Positions 8,291 through 20,481 of a stretch of 64,000 nt of DNA are shown here, piece by piece; position 1 is the first letter of the stretch, and every line of letters begins with the position of its first letter. Source of the stretch: Bordetella parapertussis. GTDB lineage: Bacteria; Pseudomonadota; Gammaproteobacteria; Burkholderiales; Burkholderiaceae_A. The notes under the pieces were generated by a model. That model worked only from the letters and a program-made list of their open reading frames with translations, ran no database searches and had not been told where the DNA came from. A program made the translations under genes and the position numbers. The stretch covers positions 124,001 to 188,000 of the forward strand of contig CAMAXF010000003.1 in assembly GCA_945862305.1 (NCBI GenBank), in the 5' to 3' direction.

Positions 8291-11200
8291 GCGCACCGAC
8301 ATCAAGAGCATTCTCATCATCGGGGCAGGCCCAATCGTCATCGGCCAGGCCTGTGAGTTCGACTACTCCGGCGCCCAGGCCTGCAAGGCCCTGCAGCAGG
8401 AGGGCTTCCGGGTCATCCTGGTCAACAGCAATCCGGCCACGATCATGACCGACCCAGGCACGGCCGACACCACCTACATCGAACCAATCACCTGGCAGAT
8501 GGTCGCCCGCATCATCGAAAAAGAGCGTCCCGATGCCCTGCTGCCCACAATGGGTGGCCAGACGGCGCTCAACTGCGCCCTCGACCTCGCCCGCCACGGC
8601 GTGCTGGAGAAGTACAAGGTCGAGCTCATCGGCGCCCGTGAGGAGGCCATCGAGAAGGCCGAGGACCGCCTCAAGTTCAAGGAGGCCATGACCAAGATTG
8701 GCCTGGACTCCGCCCAGTCGGGCATTGCCCACACCATGGACGAGGCCTGGGCCGTGCAGCGGCGCATTGCCGAACTCACTGGCGGCGTTGGCTTTCCCAT
8801 GGTCATCCGCCCGAGCTTCACGCTGGGTGGCACGGGTGGTGGCATTGCCTACAACGCGGAGGAGTTCGAGACCATCTGCAAGCGTGGCCTAGAGGCCTCG
8901 CCCACCAGCGAGCTGCTCATCGAGGAATCCCTCATTGGCTGGAAAGAGTTCGAGATGGAGGTGGTTCGCGACCGCGCAGACAACTGCATCATCGTCTGCT
9001 CCATTGAGAACCTCGATCCCATGGGCATTCACACCGGTGACTCCATCACCGTGGCACCGGCCCAGACCCTCACCGACAAGGAATACCAGTTGATGCGAAA
9101 TGCCTCGATTGCGATTTTGCGAGAGATTGGTGTGGACACCGGGGGGTCGAATGTCCAGTTCTCCATCAATCCGGCCAACGGCCGGATGATCGTCATCGAG
9201 ATGAACCCCCGGGTGTCTCGGTCGTCTGCGCTGGCCTCCAAGGCCACCGGCTTCCCGATTGCGAAGGTGGCGGCGAAGTTGGCGGTGGGATACACCCTCG
9301 ATGAACTCCAGAACGAGATCACCGGTGGGGCCACGCCAGCCTCCTTTGAGCCATCCATCGACTATGTCGTGACAAAGGTGCCTCGGTTCGCCTTTGAGAA
9401 ATTCCCAACCGCCGACAGCCACCTCACCACCCAGATGAAGTCTGTGGGCGAGGTCATGGCCATGGGCCGCACCTTCCAGGAGTCCTTTCAAAAGGCCCTG
9501 CGTGGCCTGGAGGTGGGCGTCGATGGCATGAACCAGATGACCACCGACCGTGAGGTCATCGAGGAAGAATTGGGCGAGCCTGGCCCAGAACGCATCTGGT
9601 ATGTGGGCGACGCCTTTGCCCAGGGCTTCTCGGTGGCGGAGGTTCAGGCACTCACCCACATTGACCCCTGGTTCCTCGAGCAGATCAAGGAGATCATCGA
9701 CATCGAACTGGCCCTGGAGAAGAAGACCATGGCCGACCTCGATGCCGAGCTTCTGCTGGCGCTCAAGCAAAAAGGTTTTTCGGATCGTCGGCTGGCCTAC
9801 CTGCTCGACACCACGGAGCATGCTGTGCGCAAGCTTCGTCACAGCCTGCAGGTCAGGCCTGTCTACAAGCGGGTGGACACCTGTGCGGCCGAGTTCGACA
9901 CCAGCACCTCTTACTTCTATTCCACCTACGAGAAGGACTGCGAGGCCCGGCCCACCGACCGAAAGAAGGTCATTGTGCTGGGCGGTGGCCCCAACCGCAT
10001 CGGCCAAGGCATTGAATTCGACTACTGCTGTGTGCACGCCGCCATGGCCCTTCGGGATGATGGCTTTGAGACCATCATGGTCAATTGCAATCCCGAGACC
10101 GTCTCCACCGACTACGACACCTCCGACCGCCTCTACTTCGAGCCCCTCACCCTGGAGGACGTCCTCGAGATCGTCGACCTTGAAAAGCCAGTGGGCGTGA
10201 TCGTTCAGTACGGCGGCCAGACCCCGCTCAAACTCGCCAAGGCCCTCGAGGCCGCGGGCGTTCCCATCGTGGGCACCTCGCCCGAGTCGATCGACATTGC
10301 CGAGGACCGTGAGCGCTTCCAGAAACTGCTCCAGAAGCTCGAGCTCCTGCAGCCGCCCAACCGCACGGCCCGCAACGAGGAGGAGGCCATTCGGCTTGCC
10401 CAAGAGATTGGCTACCCCTTGGTTGTTCGGCCCAGCTATGTCTTGGGTGGACGGGCCATGGAGATTGTTCACGAGCAGCGCGACCTCGAGCGCTATATGC
10501 GAGAGGCCGTGAAGGTGTCCAACGACTCCCCAGTGCTGCTCGACCGCTTTCTCAACGATGCCATCGAGGTCGATGTGGACTCCCTCTCCGATGGCAAGCG
10601 CGTGGTGATTGGCGGGGTCATGGAGCACATTGAGCAGGCCGGTGTGCACTCGGGCGACTCCGCCTGCAGCCTGCCACCGTATTCGCTCTCTGAGTCACTG
10701 ATTGCCGAGCTCAAGCGCCAGACGGAGCTCATGTCCAGGGCCTTGAATGTGGTGGGCCTCATGAATGTGCAGTTCGCCATACAGAACCAGCGGGTCTATG
10801 TGCTGGAGGTCAACCCAAGGGCGTCTCGCACGGTGCCCTTTGTCTCGAAGGCCACGGGCGTGCCCTTGGCCAAGGTGGCGGCCCGGGCCATGCTGGGCAA
10901 GAGCCTGGACGACCAGGGCGTCACGACCGAAGTGGTGCCGCCGTACTTCTCTGTCAAGGAGGCGGTCTTTCCCTTTGTGAAGTTCCCGGGTGTGGACACC
11001 ATCCTGGGCCCTGAGATGAAATCGACTGGCGAGGTCATGGGTGTGGCCCCTAGTTTTGTCGAGGCCTTTGTGAAGTCTCAGATTGCCGCGGGCACACAGT
11101 TGCCCGACCCAAGCAAGGGGGGCCTTGCCTTCATCAGCGTGAAGGCAAGCGACAAGCCGCATGCTGTGGGTGTGGCACGCATGCTCCATGAGATGGGCTA

Positions 11201-11531
11201 CAAGCTCATCGCCACCCGCGGCACGGCTGCGGCCCTCTCGGCCGAGGGTCTTCCGGTGGTCACCGTGAACAAGGTCACCGAAGGGCGTCCCCACGTGGTC
11301 GACATGATCAAGAACGGCGAGATCAGCTTTATCATCAACACCGTGGAGGAGAAGCGAACGGCCATGGCCGACTCGCGCTCCATCCGCACCACCGCCCTGG
11401 CCCAGCGTGTCACCACCTACACCACCCTGGCGGGCGCCCGGGCGGCGGTGGAGGGCATGCGGTCCATGGTCGATGCCAGCTTCGAGGTCTATGATCTCCA
11501 GGGCCTGCATCGGCGGCTGCATCCTCACTGA
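8283..11531 (+). CDS. carB: Carbamoyl-phosphate synthase large subunit
   Basis: A 1,082-residue protein of normal length, with two homologous ATP-grasp halves (start to about 400 and about 555 to 935), an oligomerisation region between them and a C-terminal MGS-like allosteric domain ([19 protein letters not shown]). Both halves show the biotin-carboxylase-like N fold ([17 protein letters not shown] and [16 protein letters not shown]) and the [16 protein letters not shown] metal sites. It forms a complex with CarA. The ATG start lies inside the carA end, so translation is coupled. Confidence 0.97.
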   Translation: MPKRTDIKSILIIGAGPIVIGQACEFDYSGAQACKALQQEGFRVILVNSNPATIMTDPGTADTTYIEPITWQMVARIIEKERPDALLPTMGGQTALNCALDLARHGVLEKYKVELIGAREEAIEKAEDRLKFKEAMTKIGLDSAQSGIAHTMDEAWAVQRRIAELTGGVGFPMVIRPSFTLGGTGGGIAYNAEEFETICKRGLEASPTSELLIEESLIGWKEFEMEVVRDRADNCIIVCSIENLDPMGIHTGDSITVAPAQTLTDKEYQLMRNASIAILREIGVDTGGSNVQFSINPANGRMIVIEMNPRVSRSSALASKATGFPIAKVAAKLAVGYTLDELQNEITGGATPASFEPSIDYVVTKVPRFAFEKFPTADSHLTTQMKSVGEVMAMGRTFQESFQKALRGLEVGVDGMNQMTTDREVIEEELGEPGPERIWYVGDAFAQGFSVAEVQALTHIDPWFLEQIKEIIDIELALEKKTMADLDAELLLALKQKGFSDRRLAYLLDTTEHAVRKLRHSLQVRPVYKRVDTCAAEFDTSTSYFYSTYEKDCEARPTDRKKVIVLGGGPNRIGQGIEFDYCCVHAAMALRDDGFETIMVNCNPETVSTDYDTSDRLYFEPLTLEDVLEIVDLEKPVGVIVQYGGQTPLKLAKALEAAGVPIVGTSPESIDIAEDRERFQKLLQKLELLQPPNRTARNEEEAIRLAQEIGYPLVVRPSYVLGGRAMEIVHEQRDLERYMREAVKVSNDSPVLLDRFLNDAIEVDVDSLSDGKRVVIGGVMEHIEQAGVHSGDSACSLPPYSLSESLIAELKRQTELMSRALNVVGLMNVQFAIQNQRVYVLEVNPRASRTVPFVSKATGVPLAKVAARAMLGKSLDDQGVTTEVVPPYFSVKEAVFPFVKFPGVDTILGPEMKSTGEVMGVAPSFVEAFVKSQIAAGTQLPDPSKGGLAFISVKASDKPHAVGVARMLHEMGYKLIATRGTAAALSAEGLPVVTVNKVTEGRPHVVDMIKNGEISFIINTVEEKRTAMADSRSIRTTALAQRVTTYTTLAGARAAVEGMRSMVDASFEVYDLQGLHRRLHPH

Positions 11532-11547
11532 TCAAAGGACAAACAAC

Positions 11548-12024
11548 ATGGCATCCACGCCCCTTACGGTTCACGGCGCAGCCTTGCTCAAGGAGGAGTT
11601 GCATCGCCTCAAGCATGTGGAGCGACCCTCGGTCATCAACGCCATTTCTGAGGCCAGGGCCCAGGGCGACCTCTCCGAGAACGCCGAGTACGACGCGGCC
11701 AAGGAGCGCCAGGGCTTTGTCGAGGCCCGCATCGCGGAGCTTGAGTCAAAGCTCTCCACGGCCCAGGTCATCAACCCCAGCGACCTCGAACAAGATGGCC
11801 GTGTGGTCTTTGGCGTGACCGTGTCGGTCGAGACCATCGAGACCGGCGAGGTGGCGGCCTACCAGATCGTGGGTGATGACGAGGCCGACCTCAAGCAGAA
11901 CAAGATCTCCGTCTCGAGCCCATTTGCGCGTGCACTCATTGGCAAGTCGGTGGGCGATGTCGTCACGGTCCAGGCGCCCAGTGGCGCCCGTGAACTCGAG
12001 ATCCTCGACGTTCGCTACGAGTAA
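11548..12024 (+). CDS. greA: Transcription elongation factor GreA
   Basis: A 158-residue protein. The N-terminal coiled coil carries the acidic tip segment [19 protein letters not shown] that enters the RNA polymerase secondary channel and stimulates transcript cleavage; the C-terminal FKBP-like domain ends with [14 protein letters not shown]. The start at 11548 gives the family-typical N terminus, 16 bases after carB, so it is probably part of the carAB transcript, as in many Burkholderiales. The usual neighbour yhbY is missing between greA and rlmE. Confidence 0.96.
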   Translation: MASTPLTVHGAALLKEELHRLKHVERPSVINAISEARAQGDLSENAEYDAAKERQGFVEARIAELESKLSTAQVINPSDLEQDGRVVFGVTVSVETIETGEVAAYQIVGDDEADLKQNKISVSSPFARALIGKSVGDVVTVQAPSGARELEILDVRYE

Positions 12025-12029
12025 TTGGT

Positions 12030-12680
12030 CTGGCCAAGAACAAGTCCAACCCGGCCTGGATTCAGCGCCACATCACAGACCCTTATGTTCGGCAGGCCCA
12101 GCAAAGGGGCTATCGGTCACGTGCAGCCTTCAAACTCCTGGAAATCGATGAGAAAGACCGGCTGATTCGTCCGGGCATGACGATTGTCGACCTGGGCTCT
12201 GCGCCTGGGAGTTGGTGCCAGGTTTTGCGTGAGCGCCTGGCCAAGAAGGGCAGCCAGGGCATCGACGGCACCATCCTGGCGCTGGACATCCTGCCCATGG
12301 ACCCTGTGGCCGATGTGACCTTCATTGAAGGTGATTTTCGGGATGAACAGGTGGAGGCCCAGTTGGCCGAACGCCTTCAGGGCGGCAAGGTAGACCTTGT
12401 TTTGTCCGACATGGCCCCCAATCTATCGGGGGTGGGCGTGGCAGATGCCGCTCGGATCATGCATGTTTGTGAACTGGCCTTGGCCTTTTCGAGTCAACAT
12501 CTCAAGCCCCAGGGAGCACTCTTGGTGAAGACCTTTCAGGGCAGTGGCTACAGCCAGCTCGTGACGGCCTTTAAAAAGGTCTTCCACCGGGTGAGTTCCC
12601 GCAAGCCGGCGGCCTCCCGGGCGGAGTCCTCGGAGCTGTTTTTGCTCGGTAGGGATTTACGCCCCGGGGCTTGTGATTAA
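12030..12680 (+). CDS. rlmE: 23S rRNA 2'-O-ribose methyltransferase RlmE (FtsJ/RrmJ)
   Basis: Methylates U2552 of 23S rRNA. The translated frame gives [19 protein letters not shown] at the N terminus, then the catalytic lysine in [12 protein letters not shown], the SAM motif [15 protein letters not shown] (catalytic Asp), LLVKTFQG (catalytic Lys) and SSELFLLGR (catalytic Glu). No ATG, GTG or TTG occurs in this frame between the in-frame stop at 11991 and the conserved N terminus. The likeliest start is CTG at 12030, which replaces the usual M in M-A-K-N-K; ATT at 12024 is the alternative. The first in-frame ATG, at 12177, would remove the catalytic FKL lysine. GAG at 12019-12021 could serve as a weak ribosome site, coupled to the greA stop. 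Confidence 0.88.
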   Translation: MAKNKSNPAWIQRHITDPYVRQAQQRGYRSRAAFKLLEIDEKDRLIRPGMTIVDLGSAPGSWCQVLRERLAKKGSQGIDGTILALDILPMDPVADVTFIEGDFRDEQVEAQLAERLQGGKVDLVLSDMAPNLSGVGVADAARIMHVCELALAFSSQHLKPQGALLVKTFQGSGYSQLVTAFKKVFHRVSSRKPAASRAESSELFLLGRDLRPGACD

Positions 12681-12781
12681 GGCCAGTTGATATATCCTAG
12701 TGTCTTAGTCAAGTATTCGAGGGCGCCGGGGTTTTGGTGTAGCCTCGATGTTGAAGAAGTGTCATCAGAAAGGATGATGAG

Positions 12782-14677
<1,896 letters not shown>

Positions 14678-14686
14678 GACCTTCCC

Positions 14687-15514
14687 ATGATCTGTGGGCG
14701 CTTCGAGCTCGATGCCGAGCGCCCCTGGGTCATGGGAATCCTGAACGTCACCCCCGACTCCTTCTCCGATGGCGGGCGCCACATGGCGCTCTCCCAGGCC
14801 TTGGAGGCTGCCCATCGCATGAAGGAAGAGGGTGCCGATATCATCGATGTTGGCGGCGAGAGCACCCGGCCCGGGGCGCAGCCCGTCTCGCCCGAGGAAG
14901 AGGCCGACCGGGTCCTTCCCGTGCTCGAGGCCCTCGCACCCCTGCAGATCCCTCTCTCACTCGACAGTCGCAGGCCCAGTGTCGTGCGGCAGGCACTGGC
15001 CGTGGGCATTGATCTTGTGAATGACGTGTCGGGCTTTCAATCGGAAGCGATGCTGGCCTTGTTGCCGGCGATCCATCAATGCCGGGCCATGGCGTGCGTC
15101 ATGCACATGCAGGGGGAGCCGCAGACCATGCAGTCTGCCCCTCACTACGATGATGTGGTGGCGGAGGTCTCCGGCTTTCTGGAGGCCCAACAATCCCGCC
15201 TGATGGCCACTGGACTGGCGCGTGACCAGATTCTGCTCGACCCTGGCTTTGGCTTTGGCAAGACACTGGCCCACAACCGAGCGCTCTTTCGTCACCTGCC
15301 GGCCTTATCCCGTCTGGGCCCCTTACTGGTGGGGGTCTCGCGCAAGCGCATGCTGGCCGAGCTCAGCCAGCGGCCGCTGGATCGACCCCTGAGCCGTCTT
15401 GGTGGGAGCCTTGCCGCCGCCGTGATGGCCGCGGCCGCCGGCGCGCAGGTGCTGCGCGTTCATGATGTGCGTGAGACGGTGGACGCCCTGCGGGTCTGGG
15501 CCGGCCTAAAATAG
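14687..15514 (+). CDS. folP: Dihydropteroate synthase
   Basis: A 275-residue TIM-barrel enzyme that joins p-aminobenzoate to the pterin pyrophosphate in folate synthesis, the sulfonamide target. Signatures: [38 protein letters not shown], and [11 protein letters not shown]. It begins 9 bases after ftsH and is followed after 4 bases by glmM, giving the conserved ftsH-folP-glmM order. Confidence 0.97.
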   Translation: MICGRFELDAERPWVMGILNVTPDSFSDGGRHMALSQALEAAHRMKEEGADIIDVGGESTRPGAQPVSPEEEADRVLPVLEALAPLQIPLSLDSRRPSVVRQALAVGIDLVNDVSGFQSEAMLALLPAIHQCRAMACVMHMQGEPQTMQSAPHYDDVVAEVSGFLEAQQSRLMATGLARDQILLDPGFGFGKTLAHNRALFRHLPALSRLGPLLVGVSRKRMLAELSQRPLDRPLSRLGGSLAAAVMAAAAGAQVLRVHDVRETVDALRVWAGLK

Positions 15515-15518
15515 CGCG

Positions 15519-16859
15519 ATGACCAGACAATACTTTGGAACCGACGGCATCCGAGGCCGTGTTGGGGAGTCACCCATCACGCCCGCCTTTATGTTGCACC
15601 TGGGCATGGCGGCCGGCCGTATCCTCGCCCAGCGCTGGCGATCCCCGGCCGTCCTCATTGGCAAGGACACCCGCATTTCCGGCTACATGCTGGAGGCCGC
15701 GCTGGAATCGGGCTTTTCGAGCGTGGGGGTCGATGTGATGCTGGCGGGGCCCATGCCCACGCCAGCCATTGCCTATCTCACGCGAACCCTGCGCCTGTCT
15801 GCTGGTGTGGTCATCAGCGCCTCGCACAACCCCTACGATGACAACGGCATCAAGTTTTTCGACCACCAGGGCGAGAAGCTACCCGACAGCGTGGAACTGG
15901 AGATCGAGGCGGCCCTGGCCCAAGAGATTGCCTGTGTGGCCTCCAGAGACCTCGGCAAGGCTCGGCGCATCGATGACGCGGCCGGTCGTTACATTGAATT
16001 TTGCAAGAGCAGCTTCCCGCAGTCGCTGAGCCTGTCGGGCCTGCGCCTGGTGGTGGACGCCGCCCACGGTGCGGCTTACCACGTGGCGGCCGATGTCTTT
16101 CACGAGCTCGGCGCTGAAGTCATTCGCATGGGCCACCAGCCCGATGGCCTGAACATCAATCATCAGGTGGGGGCCACCCATCCAGAGGCCATGGCCAACA
16201 TGGTGCTGGCGGCGGAGGCCGATTACGGCATTGCGCTCGATGGGGATGGCGATCGCATCATGATGGCCGACGCATCCGGGCGGATCTTCAGCGGGGACGA
16301 ACTCCTCTACGCCATCGTGAAGCACCGGGTGAGCAAGCGCGGCAAGGTGGCCGTGGGTGGCGTGGTCGGCACACTCATGACCAACCTCGCCCTGGAGCAG
16401 CGGCTGGGCGCCATGGGCCTGGACTTCCGCCGGGCCAAGGTGGGTGATCGCTATGTCATGGAGACGCTCAAGGAGACGGGCTGGCAGCTGGGTGGCGAGA
16501 CCTCTGGTCATCTGCTCTGCCTGGATCGACACACGACCGGCGACGGCATCATCAGCGCCCTACAGGTGCTGGCCGCCGTGGTGGGGCAGGAGCAGACGCT
16601 TTCAGACTATGTGTCGGAACTGCAGTTGCTGCCGCAGGTGCTGGTCAATCGCCGCCTGCCGCCTGGCTTTGATTGGCAGGCCCATGCCACCTTTCAGTCG
16701 GCCTACCAACGGGCCAAGCAGTCGCTCCAGGGCCAGGGCCGCATTCTGATTCGGCCCTCTGGCACGGAGCCCCTCCTGCGCATCATGGTGGAGCACGAAA
16801 GCGCAGCGGCCGCCGCCGACATGGCCGAGGGGCTGGCCGCCGAATTGCCCGATCAGTAG
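15519..16859 (+). CDS. glmM: Phosphoglucosamine mutase
   Basis: A 446-residue alpha-D-phosphohexomutase that converts glucosamine-6-phosphate to glucosamine-1-phosphate for UDP-GlcNAc, and so for peptidoglycan and LPS. The phosphoserine loop is [11 protein letters not shown], the metal loop DGDGDR, the sugar loop GGETSGH and the phosphate loop [10 protein letters not shown]. It starts 4 bases after folP. In most Burkholderiales the pst genes follow; here gap and arsJ are inserted. Confidence 0.97.
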   Translation: MTRQYFGTDGIRGRVGESPITPAFMLHLGMAAGRILAQRWRSPAVLIGKDTRISGYMLEAALESGFSSVGVDVMLAGPMPTPAIAYLTRTLRLSAGVVISASHNPYDDNGIKFFDHQGEKLPDSVELEIEAALAQEIACVASRDLGKARRIDDAAGRYIEFCKSSFPQSLSLSGLRLVVDAAHGAAYHVAADVFHELGAEVIRMGHQPDGLNINHQVGATHPEAMANMVLAAEADYGIALDGDGDRIMMADASGRIFSGDELLYAIVKHRVSKRGKVAVGGVVGTLMTNLALEQRLGAMGLDFRRAKVGDRYVMETLKETGWQLGGETSGHLLCLDRHTTGDGIISALQVLAAVVGQEQTLSDYVSELQLLPQVLVNRRLPPGFDWQAHATFQSAYQRAKQSLQGQGRILIRPSGTEPLLRIMVEHESAAAAADMAEGLAAELPDQ

Positions 16860-16896
16860 TCGGCCGCGCAGCCCCTTTGGGCCGGCTCGCCGCGGA

Positions 16897-16914
16897 TTGT
16901 CATCGTTTTGTCAT
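16897..16914 (+). promoter_or_regulatory. Pho box upstream of gap-arsJ
   Basis: Two identical direct repeats TTGTCAT at 16897-16903 and 16908-16914, separated by CGTT, giving the 11-bp period and 7-4-7 layout of the PhoB site (consensus CTGTCATNNNNCTGTCAT). It ends 47 bases before the gap start. CATACT at 16931-16936 is a possible -10. Confidence 0.8.
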
Positions 16915-16961
16915 GTTGGTCTTCGACACTCATACTTTCAAAATTCTCGAAAGGTTTTGTC

Positions 16962-18011
16962 ATGCGTGTTGGGATCAACGGAATGGGCCGAATTGGCCGA
17001 TTGGCCCTGCGGGCCGCCATGGGTGCGGCCGAGCGACCCTCCGATGATCCACGTGCTGGTAACCGACTCGAGGTGGTGCATCTCAATGAATTGAAGGGTG
17101 GTGCGGCGGCCACGGCGCATCTACTGGCCTTCGACACGGTGCAGGGCCGTTGGCGCGCGCCAATTGCTGCCCAGGCGACAGGCGATGCCATCGATGTCGC
17201 AGGCCACCGCATGTCATTCACAAGCCATGCCACGCCAGGTGAGATCGACTGGGCGGCCCAAGGGGTCGACCTGGTGCTGGAGTGCACGGGCAAGTTCCTC
17301 ACGCCGGAGTCCCTGCAGGGCCACTTCGACCGCGGGGCCAAGCGGGTGGTGGTGTCCGCGCCGGTGAAGGACCCCAGCGTGCTCAATGTGGTGGTGGGCG
17401 TGAACCACGACCAGTATCTGCTCGCCGCCCATCGCATCGTGACGGCGGCCTCCTGCACCACGAATTGTCTGGCGCCCGTGGTGAAGGTGGTGCATGAGCA
17501 GTTCGGCATTCGGCATGGCCAGATCACCACCATCCACGACCCCACCAACACCAACCTGGTGGTGGATGCGCCCCACAAAGACCTGCGTCGGGCCAGGAGC
17601 GCCATGATGAGCCTGGCACCCACGACCACGGGCAGTGCCACGGCCATCGCACTCATCTACCCCGAGCTGAAGGGAAAACTGAACGGCCATGCCGTTCGGG
17701 CTCCGGTGCTCAATGCCTCGCTCACCGACTGCGTCTTTGAACTGAGCCGCGCGGTCACGGCCGAGGAGGTCAACGCGGCCTTTGCGCAGGCCGCCGCCGC
17801 GGGGCCACTGAAGGGCATCCTGGGCCATGAAACCCTTCCTTTGGTGAGTGCTGACTACGCACGAGACACTCGCAGCAGCATCGTGGATGCACCCTCGACC
17901 CTGGTCACCGACGGCACCATGCTCAAGGTCTACGCCTGGTACGACAACGAGATGGGCTACGCCTGCCGAATGGTGGACCTCGCCTGTCATTTGGAGTCCG
18001 TGGGCCTCTAA
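16962..18011 (+). CDS. gap: ArsJ-associated glyceraldehyde-3-phosphate dehydrogenase
   Basis: A 349-residue GAPDH. The NAD-binding start is [18 protein letters not shown] and the catalytic Cys165 lies in ASCTTNC; the closing [15 protein letters not shown] is also conserved. The [25 protein letters not shown] region matches GAPDHs paired with ArsJ rather than housekeeping GapA. In the characterised pathway this enzyme uses arsenate in place of phosphate to make unstable 1-arseno-3-phosphoglycerate, which ArsJ exports. The next gene is arsJ, 39 bases away. A Pho box, not an ArsR site, stands upstream. The start is ATG at 16962 with AAAGG 7 bases before it. Confidence 0.88.
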   Translation: MRVGINGMGRIGRLALRAAMGAAERPSDDPRAGNRLEVVHLNELKGGAAATAHLLAFDTVQGRWRAPIAAQATGDAIDVAGHRMSFTSHATPGEIDWAAQGVDLVLECTGKFLTPESLQGHFDRGAKRVVVSAPVKDPSVLNVVVGVNHDQYLLAAHRIVTAASCTTNCLAPVVKVVHEQFGIRHGQITTIHDPTNTNLVVDAPHKDLRRARSAMMSLAPTTTGSATAIALIYPELKGKLNGHAVRAPVLNASLTDCVFELSRAVTAEEVNAAFAQAAAAGPLKGILGHETLPLVSADYARDTRSSIVDAPSTLVTDGTMLKVYAWYDNEMGYACRMVDLACHLESVGL

Positions 18012-18050
18012 GCCCACGCGCCCCACGACCCCTCTCATCGGCAGCATTCC

Positions 18051-19274
18051 ATGAACCCTGGGCTGGGCGCTCGTCAGTATTTGTTGGTCACCGCCAGCTA
18101 TTGGGGCTTCACCCTCACCGATGGCGCCCTGCGCATGCTGGTGTTGCTGCATTTTTTCAATCTTGGCTACTCACCCTTCACGCTGGCCTTCCTGTTTCTG
18201 CTCTATGAGGCCGCGGGGGTCTTGGCCAACCTGATTGGCGGCTGGCTTGCGACCCGGCATGGCATCTCGCGCATGCTGGCCGTGGGCCTGGCCACGCAGA
18301 TCTTGGGCTTTCTCGTGCTCTCCATGGTCTCGCCAGACTGGTCGGCCTGGCTGTCGGTGGCCTGGGTGGTGCTCGCCCAGGGCATCTGTGGTGTGGCCAA
18401 GGACCTCACCAAGACTGCGAGCAAGTCGGCCATCAAGCTCACGGCCGGCGATGCATCGAGCCGCCTCTTCCGCTGGGTGGCCTGGTTTACGGGCAGCAAG
18501 AATGCCATGAAGGGCGTGGGATTCTTCCTGGGAGGCCTGCTGCTCGACCTCGTTGGTTTTCAGGGCGCGCTCTGGCTCATGGCGGGTCTGCTGGCGCTCG
18601 TGCTGGTCGGGGTCCTGCTGCTGCTACCCCCGTGGATGGGTCAGTCCCAGAAGGCCTCCAAGTCGGCCCGAGAGCTGTTTTCAAAGTCACGTGCACTCAA
18701 TCTGTTGGCAGCGGGCCGCGTGGTCCTGTTTGGCGCACGGGATGTCTGGTTCGTGGTGGGGGTGCCCGTGTTTCTCTACGCCCAGGGATGGGCCTTCACC
18801 GAGGTGGGCGCATTCCTGGCGGCCTGGACGATTGGCTATGGCCTGGTGCAGGCCATGGCGCCGCAGTTTGTTCGAAAGAGCGCCGATGGGCTCTCGAAGG
18901 AAGTGCCCGCCGCCCAGTGGTGGGGCTTTGGCCTGGCCCTGGTGCCCCTGGCGATCGCCGCGGGTGTCTGGCAGGGCATCACGCCGGTGGGGCCATGGGT
19001 GGTGGCAGGCCTTGCCGTGTTTGGTCTGGCCTTTGCCATGAATTCCTCGCTCCACAGCTACCTGGTGCTCGCCTATGCTGGCTCCGAGAAGGCGGCCGAA
19101 GACGTGGGCTTCTATTACGCGGCCAATGCCGTGGGCCGATTCCTGGGCACGCTGCTCTCGGGCCTGCTCTACCAGGGCTTTGGCCTGATGGGATGCCTGA
19201 TCGGCAGCGCCGCCATGCTGGCCATGGCCGTGCTGTGCACCGCGGGCCTGCCCCGACAGCACGCCACGCGTTGA
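18051..19274 (+). CDS. arsJ: Organoarsenical efflux MFS transporter ArsJ
   Basis: A 407-residue, about 12-helix major facilitator protein. The N terminus (RQYLLVTASYWGFTLTDGA, then LRMLVLLHFFNLGYSP) and the GARDVWFVVGVPVFLY segment are characteristic of ArsJ, which exports 1-arseno-3-phosphoglycerate and so gives arsenate resistance together with its GAPDH. The gene follows gap with a short gap and is presumably cotranscribed. Its stop codon abuts the next Pho box (19275), in front of pstS. No arsR, arsC or arsB is present nearby. Confidence 0.9.
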   Translation: MNPGLGARQYLLVTASYWGFTLTDGALRMLVLLHFFNLGYSPFTLAFLFLLYEAAGVLANLIGGWLATRHGISRMLAVGLATQILGFLVLSMVSPDWSAWLSVAWVVLAQGICGVAKDLTKTASKSAIKLTAGDASSRLFRWVAWFTGSKNAMKGVGFFLGGLLLDLVGFQGALWLMAGLLALVLVGVLLLLPPWMGQSQKASKSARELFSKSRALNLLAAGRVVLFGARDVWFVVGVPVFLYAQGWAFTEVGAFLAAWTIGYGLVQAMAPQFVRKSADGLSKEVPAAQWWGFGLALVPLAIAAGVWQGITPVGPWVVAGLAVFGLAFAMNSSLHSYLVLAYAGSEKAAEDVGFYYAANAVGRFLGTLLSGLLYQGFGLMGCLIGSAAMLAMAVLCTAGLPRQHATR

Positions 19275-19292
19275 TTGTCATCGAAGTGTCAC
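19275..19292 (+). promoter_or_regulatory. Pho box upstream of pstS
   Basis: Direct repeats TTGTCAT (19275-19281) and GTGTCAC (19286-19292) separated by CGAA, with the 11-bp PhoB period. The box begins at the base after the arsJ stop and lies 81 bases before pstS. TAGCCT at 19303-19308, 10 bases after the box, is a weak -10 candidate. Confidence 0.82.
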
Positions 19293-19373
19293 ATCCGGTC
19301 GGTAGCCTTCGGGTTAACGCTGAACCTAGGCGTTGTTCCCCTTCTGTTCATTGATTCCAGAAAGAGGCATTTC

Positions 19374-20399
19374 ATGAAAAACATGTTTACAAAAGTTTTG
19401 GTGGGTGGCGCTGTCATGGCGTTCAGCCTGCATGCTGCGGCACAAACCATCACCGGTGCGGGCGCCACGTTCCCCTACCCCGTGTATGCCAAGTGGGCCG
19501 AGGCCTACAAGAAAGATACCGGTGTGTCCCTGAACTATCAGTCCATCGGTTCCTCGGGTGGCATGCGTCAGATCCGCGCCAAGACCGTGACCTTCGGCGC
19601 GTCTGATGCCCCGATTGGCGGTGCTGACCTCGACAAAGACGGCATGGTTCAGTTCCCCGCCATCATCGGTGGCACGATTCCCGTCTTCAACCTCGAGGGC
19701 TTCAAGCCCGGCGAACTGCGCATCACGGGCGATATTCTGGCCGAGATGTTCATGGGCTGGATCGTGAACTGGAATGACCCCAAGATCGCCGCGCTCAACC
19801 CCGGCAAGAAGCTGCCCGACCAGACCATCACCGTGGTGCATCGTGCAGACGGTTCGGGCACGACCTTCAACTTCACCGACTACCTCACCACCGTCAGCAA
19901 GCTCTGGGCTGAGAAGGTTGGCAAGGGCGCTGCTGTGAAGTGGCCCGCAGCCTCCTCGATCGGCGGCAAGGGCAACGAGGGTGTGGCCGCCAACGTGGCC
20001 CGTGTGAAGGGTGCCATTGGCTATGTGGAGTACGCATATGCCAAGAAGAACAACATTCCTTACATGTCGCTCCAGAACAAAGACGGCAAGTTCGTTCGCC
20101 CGGATGACAAGACCTTCGCTGCTGCCGCTGCTGGCGCCGACTGGTTCAGCGTTCCCGGCATGGGCCTGTCCATCGTGAACCAGCCTGGTGCCGATTCCTG
20201 GCCCATCTCCACGGCCTCGTTCATCCTGATGTACAAGCAGCCCACCGACAAGAAGGCTTCGGCCGACGTGCTCAAGTTCTTCGACTGGTCGTTCAAGAAT
20301 GGCAAGCAATTGGCCATCGACCTCGACTACGTGCCCCTGCCCGACAGCCTGACCGCGCAGATCCGCTCGAAGGTCTGGTCGCAGATCCAAAACCAGTAA
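19374..20399 (+). CDS. pstS: Phosphate ABC transporter substrate-binding protein
   Basis: A 341-residue periplasmic phosphate receptor. It has a signal peptide ending in HAAAQ (about residue 23), then ITGAGATFPYPVYAKWA, the phosphate-binding SSGG loop, GASDAPI and the HRADGSGT loop, all typical of PstS. The start is ATG at 19374 with AAAGAGG upstream; the frame extends further upstream but without a signal sequence. A perfect inverted repeat with a T run separates it from pstC, which would give more PstS than membrane components. Confidence 0.96.
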   Translation: MKNMFTKVLVGGAVMAFSLHAAAQTITGAGATFPYPVYAKWAEAYKKDTGVSLNYQSIGSSGGMRQIRAKTVTFGASDAPIGGADLDKDGMVQFPAIIGGTIPVFNLEGFKPGELRITGDILAEMFMGWIVNWNDPKIAALNPGKKLPDQTITVVHRADGSGTTFNFTDYLTTVSKLWAEKVGKGAAVKWPAASSIGGKGNEGVAANVARVKGAIGYVEYAYAKKNNIPYMSLQNKDGKFVRPDDKTFAAAAAGADWFSVPGMGLSIVNQPGADSWPISTASFILMYKQPTDKKASADVLKFFDWSFKNGKQLAIDLDYVPLPDSLTAQIRSKVWSQIQNQ

Positions 20400-20427
20400 G
20401 TCGCTCGCTCGAGTCGTAGCAGTTAGA

Positions 20428-20458
20428 AACCTGGCCTAGACCTCTAGGCCAGGTTTTT
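20428..20458 (+). terminator. Hairpin with T run between pstS and pstC
   Basis: A perfect 13-bp inverted repeat: AACCTGGCCTAGA (20428-20440) and TCTAGGCCAGGTT (20443-20455) with a 2-base gap (at least four closing bases must stay unpaired in RNA), followed by further T bases to 20458. It looks like a partial intrinsic terminator or mRNA-stabilising hairpin after pstS. Confidence 0.75.
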
Positions 20459-20481
20459 CATCGGTGTTGTCAGGAGTAAGC

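Noticed and set aside
8889-10649. A 586-codon minus-strand frame opposite carB
   Set aside because: Composition (His/Gly/Leu/Asp-rich) is that of a shadow of carB; no motifs and no ribosome site.
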